Part shown: one piece after another, positions 1-9,951 of the stretch
Layout of the letters: each line of letters starts with the position of its first letter
Position numbering within the stretch: the stretch's first letter is position 1
Notes under the pieces: generated by a model
What the model was told of the DNA's origin: nothing
The model's database searches: none
What the model saw: the letters and a program-made list of their open reading frames with translations, nothing else
DNA from: Myxococcales bacterium
Lineage (GTDB): Bacteria; Myxococcota_A; Polyangia; Polyangiales; Polyangiaceae
Direction of reading: 5' to 3'
DNA: 64,000 nt
Assembly (NCBI GenBank): GCA_016720545.1
Contig: JADKKK010000006.1
Location: 241,501 to 305,500, forward strand
Made by a program: the position numbers and the translations under genes

Positions 1-2508
1 CGCACCGTCAGCGGAGGCACCACCGAGCCCGGCTTCGGCTTCGTGATGGCGCAGCGCTCCACCGACTACGCGAACATCTCGAGCAAGTACCTCGCGGGCA
101 CGCGGACGCTGCGCTCCGTGGGCGCCGGGCACGCGGTGATCGAGTACGCGTACTCCCAGCTGAAGACCAGCGCGGGGGTCGCCGTCCCCGTGCGCGCGAC
201 GGTGCAGTGGAGCTTCGTGAGCGGCCGCGACTACCCGCTCTGGACCATCACCTACGACACCTCGGCGGCCGGCGCGAACACCCTCTCGCTCGACAGCAAG
301 TCGCCCTATGGCGCGGTCGAATACACGGGCTCCTCGGGCACGGTCGACGGCGTGGGCTGGGGCGATCGCCGCAAGTTCGCCACGACGGCCACCACCGGCC
401 CCGTGACCCTGAGCTCGCCGTGGACCTACAGCGCCACGAACGTGGTGCCCTACGTGCGCTCGTGGAGCAACGCCACGAACAGCGAGATGGGCCTCGTGCA
501 GACCCAGCGCACCACGCAGCACGACGCTGGCTACGGCTGGTTTTATTCGAACTGGGGCAAGACCAGCGCGACCCGCGTGATCGACGCCGGCAGCCCCGCC
601 GGGCAGCTCATGCCCGCCTCGTGGAACTGGACGTTCCTGCTGAACCAGCACCAGCTCCCGGCCGGCACCAGCGTCAAGACCATGGGCTGGGGCATGAACT
701 TCGGCGCGGTCGGTCAGACCTCGTTCCCGAGCTACGGGTACCAGGGCAACCTGAGCGGCTACCCCTACCAGAGCTACGGTACGTTCATCGTGCTCGGGGC
801 CAAGGCGGCCACCACGAACCACGTCGCCCAGGTGGAGCGCCTCACCGCCGCGAGCCTGACCGCGACGCGGGGCCTCGTCATGACGGGCGGGGTCGCCGGC
901 GTGGGCCGCGCCGACACCGTGACGTACGCCCCAGCGGGCTACAACCATGTGTATGCTACATGGGACTTGCGCGCCGAGCCCACCACGGCGGCCGCGGTGT
1001 TCACCATCGACCCGAAGGCCAAGTCGATCAAGAACCCGGTGTTCCGCGTCCTCGACTACTCGCGCGTGGCCCTCCCCACCGGCGTGCGCATGGGCACCAC
1101 GAACCTCGTGGACGGGGTCGACTACGAGGCCTCGCGCGACGGCACCACGCTGTGGTTCACGCTGAAGAAGACCATCAGCACCCCCACCACGCTCGGCCTG
1201 AACGAAGACGGCGGCAACCCGGGCACGGGCCTCGACCCGTTCTACCAGCACTTCGACATCAACCACGTGCTCTCCACCGGGCAGAGCAACAGCGTGGCGA
1301 ACTCGGGCACGCCGGTGCTCAGCACCACGCAGCCGTTCTCGAACCTCATGTTCAACGTCGGCGTGATGACGGCTACCAACTGCAACGGCGACGGGTGCAC
1401 GGTCTACCAGACCCCCAGCTCGCTCGTGCCCCTGGTAGAGGGCGACAAGTTCCTGAGCTACTCGGTCGAGACCGCCTCGGCCGGAATCGCGAACCAAATC
1501 ACGAACATCGCGCGCTCGGTATACCTCGTGGGGCAGCCGGCCGGGCGCACCAGCCACGACGTGATGGTGAGCCTGCACGGCCGCAGCGGCAACAGCTACC
1601 AGTGCCTCCGCCGCGGCGGCTGCTCGTGGCACTCGCCGAGCTACATCAAGGCGTTCGACGACGGCATGCGCCAGGTGAACGACGCGAAGGCCCTCGCGGC
1701 GGCGCGCGGCGCGAGCTACGTCGTGCGCGCGGTCACCGCGATCCACGGCGAGACCGACCACTACTACCCGGGCTTCCCGCTGGCCGGCACCGACGGCACG
1801 CCCAACAAAATCTTGAACTACTCCGACGCGCTCCTCGAGTGGCAGTCCGACTACGAGACCCAGGTGAAGGCGCGCACCGGCCAGACCCTCCCGGTGCCGC
1901 TCTTCATCTCGCAAATGAGCGGCTGGACCGACAAGCCCGCCAGCAGCATCGCCAACCTCCAGCTGGACGCGCACCAGCGGGCGCCGGGCAAGGTCGTGCT
2001 GGTCACGCCCGCCTACCCGCTGCCCTTCGCCACCGACTGCCTGCACTTCACGTCGCACAGCAACCGGCGCCTCGGCGAGTACTTCGCCAAGGCGTATCTG
2101 CGCACCGTGCTTCAAGGCAAGGCCTGGGAGCCCGTGCGCCCCACCAGCGTGACGCGGGTGGGCAACGTGCTCACCGTGAAGTTCGCGGTGCCGGTGCCGC
2201 CGCTCGTGCTCGACACGACCTTGGTCACCAACCCCGGCAACTACGGCTTCCGCTACACCGACAGCGCGTCCACCCCCGCGATCAGCAGCGTCGCCGTGAC
2301 CGCCCCCGACACCGTGACGATCACCCTCGCCTCTACGCCCACGGGGTCGAACAAGCACCTCACCTACGCGCAGAACGCGCCCTCACCCGCGTGCCCGGGC
2401 CCGACCCAGGGGCCGCGCGGCAACGTGCGCGACTCGGACACGACGCCGTCGCTGTACGGGTACTCGCTCTACAACTGGTCCGTGCACTTCGACCTCACGG
2501 TGCCCTGA
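1..2508 (+). CDS. Partial secreted SGNH/SASA-type carbohydrate esterase (N-terminus outside window)
   Basis: The frame is open from base 1, so the start lies upstream; 835 residues are visible. The middle of the protein has the block pattern of SGNH hydrolases related to sialate O-acetylesterases: GQSNS (nucleophile Ser codon at nt 1285), HGETD (nt 1744) and DCLHFT (Asp at 2035, His at 2044) as the likely catalytic dyad. Such enzymes remove acetyl groups from sugars outside the cytoplasm. The last 120 or so residues look like a beta-sandwich module. The first 400 visible residues are rich in Thr, Ser, Tyr and Trp and are not recognised; they could be a carbohydrate-binding or beta-helix region. 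Exact substrate is unknown. Confidence 0.7.
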   Translation, partial: RTVSGGTTEPGFGFVMAQRSTDYANISSKYLAGTRTLRSVGAGHAVIEYAYSQLKTSAGVAVPVRATVQWSFVSGRDYPLWTITYDTSAAGANTLSLDSKSPYGAVEYTGSSGTVDGVGWGDRRKFATTATTGPVTLSSPWTYSATNVVPYVRSWSNATNSEMGLVQTQRTTQHDAGYGWFYSNWGKTSATRVIDAGSPAGQLMPASWNWTFLLNQHQLPAGTSVKTMGWGMNFGAVGQTSFPSYGYQGNLSGYPYQSYGTFIVLGAKAATTNHVAQVERLTAASLTATRGLVMTGGVAGVGRADTVTYAPAGYNHVYATWDLRAEPTTAAAVFTIDPKAKSIKNPVFRVLDYSRVALPTGVRMGTTNLVDGVDYEASRDGTTLWFTLKKTISTPTTLGLNEDGGNPGTGLDPFYQHFDINHVLSTGQSNSVANSGTPVLSTTQPFSNLMFNVGVMTATNCNGDGCTVYQTPSSLVPLVEGDKFLSYSVETASAGIANQITNIARSVYLVGQPAGRTSHDVMVSLHGRSGNSYQCLRRGGCSWHSPSYIKAFDDGMRQVNDAKALAAARGASYVVRAVTAIHGETDHYYPGFPLAGTDGTPNKILNYSDALLEWQSDYETQVKARTGQTLPVPLFISQMSGWTDKPASSIANLQLDAHQRAPGKVVLVTPAYPLPFATDCLHFTSHSNRRLGEYFAKAYLRTVLQGKAWEPVRPTSVTRVGNVLTVKFAVPVPPLVLDTTLVTNPGNYGFRYTDSASTPAISSVAVTAPDTVTITLASTPTGSNKHLTYAQNAPSPACPGPTQGPRGNVRDSDTTPSLYGYSLYNWSVHFDLTVP

Positions 2509-2617
2509 GCCGGCCCGGGCGGCGGTCGTCAGGCCACGCCGTTCCCTCGACGCGCTGGCCGCCACGTCCCGCGGCGCGTCGTCGCGCGTCCCGGGCGTGG
2601 CGCTCGTGCCGTGCCCG

Positions 2618-3646
2618 TCAGGGCGCCGGCGGGGTCTCAGCGGCGGCCGCGGCCTCGGCGGCCGTGGGGAGCGGGGCCTTCGCGCGGAGCGCGAGGTAGG
2701 GGATGACCCCGAAGACGCACGGGGCGATCTGGCCGAAGAAGAACACGTTGAACACGTCGGCGCCGTGCTGGAGCGAGACGGCCGTGAAGAGCTTCTCGAA
2801 GGCCATGTGCCCGACCCCCATGCCGGCGGCCGACACCGGCAGCATGAGGCTCAAGAGGCCGATGGGGTAGATCGTGGCGATGGCGCCGAGCGTGACCTCC
2901 TGGTGCCCGACGACCGCGGCGAGCAGCATGAAGAAGAGCATGTTGGTGCCGTGCAGGGCCATGCTGAGGCCGAGCGACGCGAGGAGCAGCGAGGGGCGCG
3001 CCGACACGAGGCGGAAGGCCGCGATGACCTTCTGCGCGAGCCGCCCCACGGGGGAGGTGCTGCCCTCCGCGACCGCCTCGAGGCGCGCACCGTAGGAGCG
3101 CATGACGAGCACGAACACCGCCGGACCCACGACGAACCCCGCGCCGAGCAGCAACACGAGGGAGATGAGCGGGCGAAAGAGCTCGTCTTGCCAGAGCGTG
3201 CGGCCGCGCACGAGCACGACGATGAGCCCGACCGTGATGAGGCCCGCGAGCCCGACCACGCGCTCCACGAAGGCGACGAGGAGCAGGCCCGCGCGGCGCT
3301 CCTTCGGCTCGTCGCGCGCGACGTAGAGCGCCTTCAGCACGTCGCCCCCCACGTTGCCGGGAATGACCACGTTGAAGAAGAGCGACACGAACTGCAGCGA
3401 CACCGAGCGCCAGAAGCCTACGTGCGCTCCCGAGAGGTTCACGAGCAAGCGCCAGCGCACCGTGGCGATGAACACCGAGGCCGTGCAGAAGACCACGACG
3501 TTCAGCAGCAGCAGCCACGTGTTCTCGAGGAACACCCCGAGCGCGCGCATGTCGAGCGCGCCCTTCCGCGCGAGCCACGTGAGCAACGCGCCGGTGAACG
3601 CGAGCTTCGCGAGGAACGCGACGCGCTGCTTCGTCTTGGGGGTCAT
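2618..3646 (-). CDS. Flippase-like integral membrane protein (lysylphosphatidylglycerol synthase TM / UPF0104 family)
   Basis: 342 residues with about eight hydrophobic helices. The block GNVGGDVLKA after FFNVVIPG, and the late SAAGMGVGH segment, are typical of the LPG_synthase_TM/AglD-like family, membrane proteins thought to move lipid-linked or glycosylated substrates. There is no C-terminal aminoacyl transferase domain, so it is the membrane part only. ATG at 3644-3646 is chosen because it precedes MTPKTKQR and the first helix, 11 bases after the stop of the TMTC-like gene; the two are probably cotranscribed. The frame is accidentally open far upstream (to 6586), so automatic calls may give a giant fusion. 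Function inferred from family only. Confidence 0.8.
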   Translation of the reverse strand: MTPKTKQRVAFLAKLAFTGALLTWLARKGALDMRALGVFLENTWLLLLNVVVFCTASVFIATVRWRLLVNLSGAHVGFWRSVSLQFVSLFFNVVIPGNVGGDVLKALYVARDEPKERRAGLLLVAFVERVVGLAGLITVGLIVVLVRGRTLWQDELFRPLISLVLLLGAGFVVGPAVFVLVMRSYGARLEAVAEGSTSPVGRLAQKVIAAFRLVSARPSLLLASLGLSMALHGTNMLFFMLLAAVVGHQEVTLGAIATIYPIGLLSLMLPVSAAGMGVGHMAFEKLFTAVSLQHGADVFNVFFFGQIAPCVFGVIPYLALRAKAPLPTAAEAAAAAETPPAP

Positions 3647-3657
3647 CGGCGCCGAGG

Positions 3658-5932
3658 CTACTCCTTCGGCCCCTCGTTGTACCCGCGCGGGCGGTGCTTG
3701 GGGTCCACGCCCTTGTGGGTCTCGCCGTTCGCGACGATGTCGTTGGTCAGCCACTCGAGCCACGAGCCCGGGTGGCGCGCGGCGATGGCGCGGAGCTCGG
3801 CGCGGGTCGCCGACTCGGGCGGCGTGGGCTCGCCGCCCTCGGCCTTCGGAGGCGTGATGAGCTTCTCGTCCCACAGGCACTGCAGGCCCAGCGACAGGAG
3901 GTTTACGTCGTTCTGGGCCATTTCGAAGCCCTTTTTGTAGTGCGGCCAGGCCTCGGGCGCGCGGTGCATGCGGCACAGCGTGTCGCCGAGGTAGATGCTC
4001 GCCATGGGCCACTCGGGCGCGAGCTCGAGCGCGATGGCGTTGGCCGCGCGCCGGGCCTCGAGGTCGCCGCGCGCGCCCTTCATGACCGAGTAGTTGAGGT
4101 GCGCCTTCGCGCTGCGCGGCACGGCCTTGCGGGTGGCGTCCCAGAAGGTGAGATCGGTCGTGTAGTCGTTCGCGTGGAGGCGCGCCGCGACGCTCTGGAA
4201 AAGGGTGAACGCCGCCACGAGGAGGCCTATCGCGTGCGCGCGGCGGAGGCCCGTCTTCTGGCGCAGGACCTCCCACGGGCCCTCGCCCGCCTCGCCCGCC
4301 TCGCCCGCGTCGACGGCGCGCGCGCGCTCGAACGCGCGCACCGCGGCGATCGCGAGCAGGACGCTGGTGCCGACCACCGGGAAGTACCAGAACCGCTCCG
4401 CCCGCACGGTGGGCAGCACGATGGGGATATTGGACACCGGAAAGTACGAGGCGACCACCCAGACGAGGCTCACCGCCACGAGGGCGCGGTAGTCGACCTG
4501 GTCGGGGGCGACCTCGAGGCTCGCGGCCGGCGCGGGCTTGGCGGGCTCCGGCTCCGCGGGCGCGGTGGCCTTCGCGGTCTCGCCCGCGTCGGAGGTCTCG
4601 ACCGGCTTCGCGGTCTCGGCCGGCTTGCCTCTCCCGTCCCAGAACGAACGCAGCGCGAGCGCTGCCGCCACGGGGAATGGGAGAATCATGCAGAGTGCCC
4701 AGTACGCTCTCGGGGAACACGAGCGAGGCGGGCACCGGCTCCTGCGGTGACGAGTAGTCGCCCGACAGGGTCTTCGGGAACACGACCTGGCCGAGGCCGC
4801 GGGCGTAGACGCGGAGGGCGCCCGCGATGCGGTGGGGCGCGTCGGTCGCGGCGAGCGGGTTGTTCAACAGGTCGCGCGGCAACGTGGGCTGTCCGTACCA
4901 CCGCATGAGCGCCGCGAAGGCGCGGTGCGAGGCCGAGCGACCCTCGTTCGCCGCGGCCGTGAACGCGGGCGGCACCCCCGCCGGGAAGAGCCGCCGCCGC
5001 GTCTCGACGTAGAAGACGAACGCCGCCGCGGCCGCCGCGAAGGCCACGAGCGCGCGGGCCACTCGTCGCGGCTTCTCGGGGAAGAGATCCTTCGCCGTGG
5101 CGAGCGCGAACAGCGGCACCATCGGCACGCACACGAGCGCGCTCTCCTTCGAGTACAGCCCGAACAGCGTGGCGAGGAACACGAGCGGGCCCATGGCCGG
5201 CAGCCGCGTCGTGAGCGCGAGCAGCGCGAGCAGGCACCCGAACGTACCGAACACGTCGGAGATGCCGACCACGCCGCTCACCGCCTCGGTGAGCACCGCG
5301 GAGGCCACGAGGAACATGCCCGCCAGCCACGAGACGCCCTTCCTCTTCGTGACGCGCCACACGATGAGGGTGAGGAGCGCGCCGTTCGCGCCGTGGAAGA
5401 GGACGTTCACCCAGTGGTGAAGGAACGGGTTGTGCTCGCGCGCGCCGCACATCCACAAGAAGCGCCACACGAGGTTCGGGATGGGGCGGTAGGAGCCGAT
5501 GCTCCGCTCGGGCCCGAGCCCCCAGAAATCGCGGCGAAACGCGTCGAGCCAACCGAACTTCGGGTGCGCGTCGGCGACGCTCCGCACGTACGGGTTCGCG
5601 AGCAGCGCCTCTTGCTCGTCGAAGATGAAGTTCGTGCGGAACGGGTGCCGCGTGAAGAGGAACATCGACAAGAAGCAGAACGGCACGAGCGCGGCGAGGA
5701 ACTGCGGATCCTCGGCGAGGAAGTATTCGCGGAGCCACCGGAACACCCGCTCGTGCACTCGAGCGCGCGGAGCGATGGCTGTGGCGACCGGAGGGGTCGT
5801 CGTCTCGACCCCCGCAGCGGGCGCGGGCGCGACGGGTGCCCCGTCGGCCTCCGCGGGTGTCGCCGGAGCGTCGCCGGGCACCTCGGGCACGCGCGCCCCG
5901 CCTTCGCCTTCGCCTTCACGCTCGAGCGTCAT
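3658..5932 (-). CDS. TMTC-like multi-pass membrane protein with C-terminal TPR-like region, frame broken at about 4698
   Basis: The first part (ATG at 5932, frame to about 4700) has an Ala/Pro-rich cytoplasmic start, then many membrane helices and the motif NFIFDEQEALLANPYV, typical of TMTC/O-mannosyltransferase-like glycosyltransferase-C folds. The second part (frame of the ATG at 4689) continues with two or more helices and a TPR-like tail (HLNYSVMKGARGDLEARRAA) ending at 3658. The total length is 3n+1; removing one C from CCC at 4698-4700 joins the parts through a continuous membrane helix (ESVLALCMILPFPVAAALAL). The start overlaps the stop of the dehydrogenase gene by ATGA. Probably one gene with a sequencing indel, less likely a pseudogene or two genes. 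A role in protein or lipid glycosylation at the inner membrane is inferred. Confidence 0.7.
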
Positions 5933-6786
5933 GTGTCCCCGGCGCGTCCGCCCTTGTCGCGCAGCGTCGCGAGCACCGCGGGCTCGGGCGCGCCGTTCGA
6001 CTCGGGGATGACCCAGTTGTCGCCCCACAGGTGCGCGCCGCCGTCGATGTACCAGGTCTCGCCCGTGACGAACCAGGCGGCCTCGCTCGCGAGGTACGCG
6101 ATGAGCTCGGCCACCTCCTCGGCGCAGCCGAGGCGCTTCATGGGCGTGCGCACGCGGCTCATCTCGAGCAGCTCCGGCCCGTACTGATCGGTGCCCGAGG
6201 TCTTGATGATGCCCGGCGCGACGGCGTTCACCTGCACGTTGTGCTGCGCCCACTCGACGGCGAGCGTCTTGGTCATGTTGTCGACGCCCGCGCGCGCGGC
6301 GCCAGTGTGCACCATGCCCGGGAACCCCCTGGCTATATTTGCGATAACATTCACGATTCTCCCTCGCTTCGCCGGCAACATGTGCCGCACGGCGACCGCC
6401 TGGGTCATGAAGAACGTGCCGTTCAGGTTGTTGCGGACGACCGCCTCCCACCCGCGCGGCGAGACGCTCTCGGCGCTCGTGGGGAACTGGCCCCCCGCGT
6501 TGTTGACGAGCACCGTCACGGGGCCGAGCGCGGCGCCCACCGCGTCGACGAACGCGCCGATCGCGTCGGGCTCGCGGATGTCGCACGCGTCGGCGAAGAC
6601 CGTGACGCCGCGCGCCTCGAGCTCCGCGCGGGCCGCGTCGAGCTTCTCGCGCTTGCGCCCGCAGATGGCGATCTTGGCGCCGAGCTCGCCGAGCGTGTGC
6701 GCGACGGCGAGCCCGATGCCGCTACCCCCGCCGGTGATGAGGGCCACGTGGCCGTCGAAGAGGCCGGGTCGAAAGATGGTGGTCAT
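5929..6786 (-). CDS. SDR-family oxidoreductase, 2,4-dienoyl/trans-2-enoyl-CoA reductase-like
   Basis: 285 residues, a usual length for classical short-chain dehydrogenases. TGGGSGIG (18-25) binds the NAD(P) cofactor, NNAGG (95-99) is the structural motif, and the segment HTGAARAGVDNMTK lines up with the catalytic helix of peroxisomal trans-2-enoyl-CoA reductase. The usual YxxxK motif reads D169xxxK173: the Tyr is replaced by Asp, as in dienoyl-CoA reductases, which also lack the Tyr at this place. This favours a fatty acyl-CoA reductase role over alcohol dehydrogenase. It heads a minus-strand cluster and overlaps the next gene by four bases (ATGA). Substrate not proven. Confidence 0.85.
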   Translation of the reverse strand: MTTIFRPGLFDGHVALITGGGSGIGLAVAHTLGELGAKIAICGRKREKLDAARAELEARGVTVFADACDIREPDAIGAFVDAVGAALGPVTVLVNNAGGQFPTSAESVSPRGWEAVVRNNLNGTFFMTQAVAVRHMLPAKRGRIVNVIANIARGFPGMVHTGAARAGVDNMTKTLAVEWAQHNVQVNAVAPGIIKTSGTDQYGPELLEMSRVRTPMKRLGCAEEVAELIAYLASEAAWFVTGETWYIDGGAHLWGDNWVIPESNGAPEPAVLATLRDKGGRAGDT

Positions 6787-6855
6787 GGGCGTCCTGCGCG
6801 GAGCGAATCGGAGCGAGCGGAGCGAGGTCGTCGGAGAGCGGCCTTCGGGTGGCGA

Positions 6856-7446
6856 CTAGCCGCGCCGGACCACGCCATCGCGCTCGCGCACGAGCTTGTC
6901 CCCGTTCGCGGCCACGGCCACGTCGTGCTCGTCGAACGTGGCCTTGGCCCCGTCGGGGAACACATAGCCCACGATGCGCGCCGGGTTGCCCCGCACGAGC
7001 GCGAAGTCGGGCACGTCCTTCGTGACCACCGAGCCCGCCGCGACCATGGCCCACTCGCCGATGGTGACGCCACACACGATCGTGGAGTTTGCGCCCAGCG
7101 CCGCGCCCTTCTTCACGAGGGTCTTCGCCACGATCCAGTCGTCGGCGCTCTTCAGGCTGAGGTCGGGGTTCACCGCGCGCGGGCGCAGATCGTTGGTGAA
7201 GCACACGTGCGGCCCGGCGAAGACCCCCTCTTCGAGGGTGACGCCGTGGAACAGCGACACGTTGTTCTGGATCTTGCAGTTTCTGCCGATGGTGACGTCG
7301 CTGTCGACGTACACGTTCTTTCCGAAGACGCAGTTTTCGCCGATGGTGACGTTCTCGCGCACCTGGCAGAACAACCAGACCTGGGTGCCCTCGCCGAGGG
7401 TGGCCTTCTCGTGGACGACGGCGGTGGGGTGAATGCGGATGCCCAT
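6856..7446 (-). CDS. Left-handed beta-helix (hexapeptide) N-acetyltransferase, WbpD/WlbB-like
   Basis: 196 residues made mostly of hexapeptide repeats ([LIV]GxxxxI-type: ATLGEG, VTIGEN, VTIGRN, ALGANS, VTIGEW). The block FTNDLRPRAVNPD is close to the one in WbpD/WlbB-type enzymes that N-acetylate UDP-3-amino-uronate sugars for O-antigen synthesis. The C-terminal 35 residues follow the helix. It lies 69 bases upstream of the dehydrogenase gene on the same strand and may be cotranscribed with the envelope cluster. Family assignment is solid; the exact sugar nucleotide is inferred. Confidence 0.85.
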   Translation of the reverse strand: MGIRIHPTAVVHEKATLGEGTQVWLFCQVRENVTIGENCVFGKNVYVDSDVTIGRNCKIQNNVSLFHGVTLEEGVFAGPHVCFTNDLRPRAVNPDLSLKSADDWIVAKTLVKKGAALGANSTIVCGVTIGEWAMVAAGSVVTKDVPDFALVRGNPARIVGYVFPDGAKATFDEHDVAVAANGDKLVRERDGVVRRG

Positions 7447-7566
7447 GGGGTGCGCAGCCTAGCATTCCCTCGCGGCGCTGGGCTCCCGGAAGTGCCTCGG
7501 CCCGCTCACGCGCCGGATGAGAAGAAGGCCGAGGTGTTTCAAGGCCTTGGCGTCACCTCGCGGAGG

Positions 7567-8304
7567 CTAGGCCGGGGCGCTGGGCGCGGACTTCGCGCCA
7601 GCCGCGCCGAGCGCCGGGAGGCGGGTGCTCTTTCGGCTCGACACGGCGAGGCGCGCGAGCTCGTCGGCGCGCTCGTTGAGCGGCACGCCGGCGTGGCCCG
7701 GCACGTACACGAGCCGCAGCCCGCGGCGCCCCTTCACGAGCGCGACCGTCTTGGCCACGAGCTCGACGTTCGCCTTCGCCTTCCACCCTTTGGTGAGCAC
7801 CCCGATCGCGTATTGGCTGTCGGTGTGGACCACGAGCGCGCGGTCTGGCGCGACCGCCTCGATCGCGCGCAGGATGGCGGTGAGCTCCGCGACGTTGTTC
7901 GTGGCCGAGCCGAGGTACTCGCTCGCCTCGTGCCGCTCGCCCTCGGGGGAGGTGACCACCACGCCGAGCCCGGCGGGGCCCGGGTTCCCGGAGCAGGCGC
8001 CGTCGGTGTACGCGACGAAGGCGTCTGCCGGGATCGCAGCCGCGCTGGTCGTGGCCTTCTTCGCGGCCACGACCTTCTTCTCTTCCTTCGTGCGGGGGAC
8101 GGCGTCGGCGGGCGCGCAGTGGTCGTCGGGGAGCACCTTCGCGGGGCTCACGACCGCGAGGTTGCCGGCCGCGGCCTGGTACGCGCGGCCGTCGGTGGGC
8201 TTGTAGCGGATCTCGACGCGACCGCCCGCGGAGACGAGCGCCCCGGCCTCCGAGCAGCGCGCCAACACCCGCTGACCTCGAAGCTCGGCGACCACCCAGG
8301 GCAT
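7567..8304 (-). CDS. rnhA: Ribonuclease HI with extra N-terminal region
   Basis: 245 residues from the ATG at 8302-8304. The C-terminal 150 residues are a complete RNase HI: D101 in YTDGACSGNPG, E140 in NNVAELTA, D162 in TDSQYAIG, H204 in PGHAG and D214 in NERADELA form the metal site. It cleaves RNA in RNA-DNA hybrids. The first 90 residues are not part of the standard enzyme: they begin MPWVVAELRGQRVLARC, may form a small beta module, and end in a Lys-rich linker. The frame stays open upstream to 8535 but that part runs into the gpmI coding region, so the later ATG is preferred. It is divergent from gpmI, with 102 bases between. Confidence 0.9.
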   Translation of the reverse strand: MPWVVAELRGQRVLARCSEAGALVSAGGRVEIRYKPTDGRAYQAAAGNLAVVSPAKVLPDDHCAPADAVPRTKEEKKVVAAKKATTSAAAIPADAFVAYTDGACSGNPGPAGLGVVVTSPEGERHEASEYLGSATNNVAELTAILRAIEAVAPDRALVVHTDSQYAIGVLTKGWKAKANVELVAKTVALVKGRRGLRLVYVPGHAGVPLNERADELARLAVSSRKSTRLPALGAAGAKSAPSAPA

Positions 8305-8406
8305 GAGGCTTGATACCGCAAGTCTCGCGGCGTGTCCCGCGTCCGCATCGTCGCGCTCGTCAGGGCGCCGCGCGCCTACGCGTGGCGGTGGTAGAGTGCC
8401 CTGCCC

Positions 8407-9944
8407 ATGAGCGCGCCGCGACCCCTCGTCCTCCTCATCCTCGACGGCCTCGGCGAGCGCCCCGAGACCGCAGACAACGCTGTGGCCCTCGCGCGCACGC
8501 CCGAGCTCCACGCGCTCACCGCGAGCTGCCCGCACACCACGATCGGCGCGAGCGGCCCGACGTGGGCCTGCCCCCCGGGCAGATGGGCAGCAGCGAGGTC
8601 GGGCACCTCAACTTCGGCGCCGGGCGCGTCGCGCGCATGGACATCTCGCGCATCGACATGGCGGTCTTCGACCGGTCGCTCGGCGCGAACGAGGCCATCG
8701 CGAAGGCGCTCGCCCAGGCTGCGCAAAATTCTGGAAAGATTCATCTTTTCGGCCTCCTCTCCGACGGCGGCGTGCACAGCATGAACACGCACCTCTACGC
8801 GCTCATCGACGCGGCCCATGAGGCGGGCGTTGGCGTGGTCGTGCACGCCTTCCTCGACGGCCGTGACGTGCAGCCCGGGACGGCGCCCGCGTACCTGGCC
8901 GAGCTCGAGGGGCGCCTCGCGGGCAAGGGCGTCATCGGCACCGTCAGCGGCCGCTATTACGCGATGGACCGCGACAACCGCTGGGAGCGCGTCGAGCGCG
9001 CGTACCGGGCGATCGCGCACGCCGACGCCCCGGTGGTGCAGGACGCGACGGCGGGCGCGCGCGCGAGCCTCGAGAGCGGCACGAGCGACGAGTTCGTCGA
9101 GCCCTTCGTGGTGGGCGACTACGCGGGCGTCACGGTCGGCCGCGACGTAGGCCTCTTCTTCAACTTCCGGCCCGACCGCGCCCGCGAGATCACCCGCGCT
9201 CTCGCCGCGCCCGAGCTCTCGGGCTTCGCGCGCGGCGCGGCGCCGTTCGCCGACGCGTACACGTGCATGACCCAATACGACGCGTCGCTCGGCCTCCCGG
9301 TCGCGTTCGGAAAAGAAGTACTGCCCGACATCCTCCCCGAGGTGCTGTCGCGCGCGGGCCTCAGGCAGTTTCGGTGCGCCGAGACCGAAAAATACGCCCA
9401 CGTGACGTTCTTCTTCAACGGCGGGCGCGAGGAACCCTTCGCGGGTGAAGACCGCAAGCTCGTGCCCTCCCCCAAGGAGGTCGCGACCTACGATCTGAAG
9501 CCCGAGATGAGCCTCCCGGCCGTCGTCGAGGCCACGGTGGCGGCCATCCGGTCGGGCACGTACGCGTTCGTGCTCGTGAACTTCGCGAACCCCGACATGG
9601 TCGGCCACACGGGCAACCTCGCGGCGACGATCCAGGCCATCGAGGCCGTCGACGCGGGGGTAGGGCGGGTGGCGCGGGCGGTGCGCGAGGTGGGCGGCGC
9701 GCTCCTCGTCACGGCCGACCACGGCAACGCCGAGCTCATGCGCGATCCGGAGACCGGCCGGCCCCACACCGCCCACACGACCAACCGGGTGCCGTTCGTG
9801 TATCTGAACGCTGGCGATCCGGGCGCCACGCTCCGGGAGGGCGGGCGCATCGCCGACGTCGCCCCGACCGTGCTCGCGCTGCTGGGCATGCCGCAGCCCG
9901 CCGCCATGACGGGTGAGTCGCTGCTCGCGCGGACCCCAGCGTGA
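8407..9944 (+). CDS. gpmI: 2,3-bisphosphoglycerate-independent phosphoglycerate mutase, frame broken at about 8556
   Basis: Interconverts 3- and 2-phosphoglycerate in glycolysis, using two Mn ions. The first 50 residues (MSAPRPLVLLILDGLGERPE) are in one frame; from about 8560 the enzyme continues in another frame with GLPPGQMGSSEVGH, which holds the phosphorylated Ser, then DGRDVQPG, FFNFRPDRAREIT, NPDMVGHTG and VTADHGNAE (metal ligands). The length is 3n+2; adding one C to CCC at 8556-8558 gives ASGPDVGLPPG and a 512-residue protein, the usual size. So this is very likely an intact gene with a base missing from the sequence. It is followed after 7 bases by a kinase gene. Confidence 0.88.
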
Positions 9945-9951
9945 GGCCCGC

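Noticed and set aside
2597..3940. Long plus-strand frame full of Glu, Arg, His and Asp opposite the flippase and TMTC-like genes
   Set aside because: Its composition is that of an antisense shadow of a GC-rich gene; the minus strand has clear membrane-protein homology.
7525..7566. Terminator between rnhA and the acyltransferase gene (CGAGGTG ... CACCTCG)
   Set aside because: The loop is 17-19 bases long and no T run follows on the minus strand; too weak to annotate.
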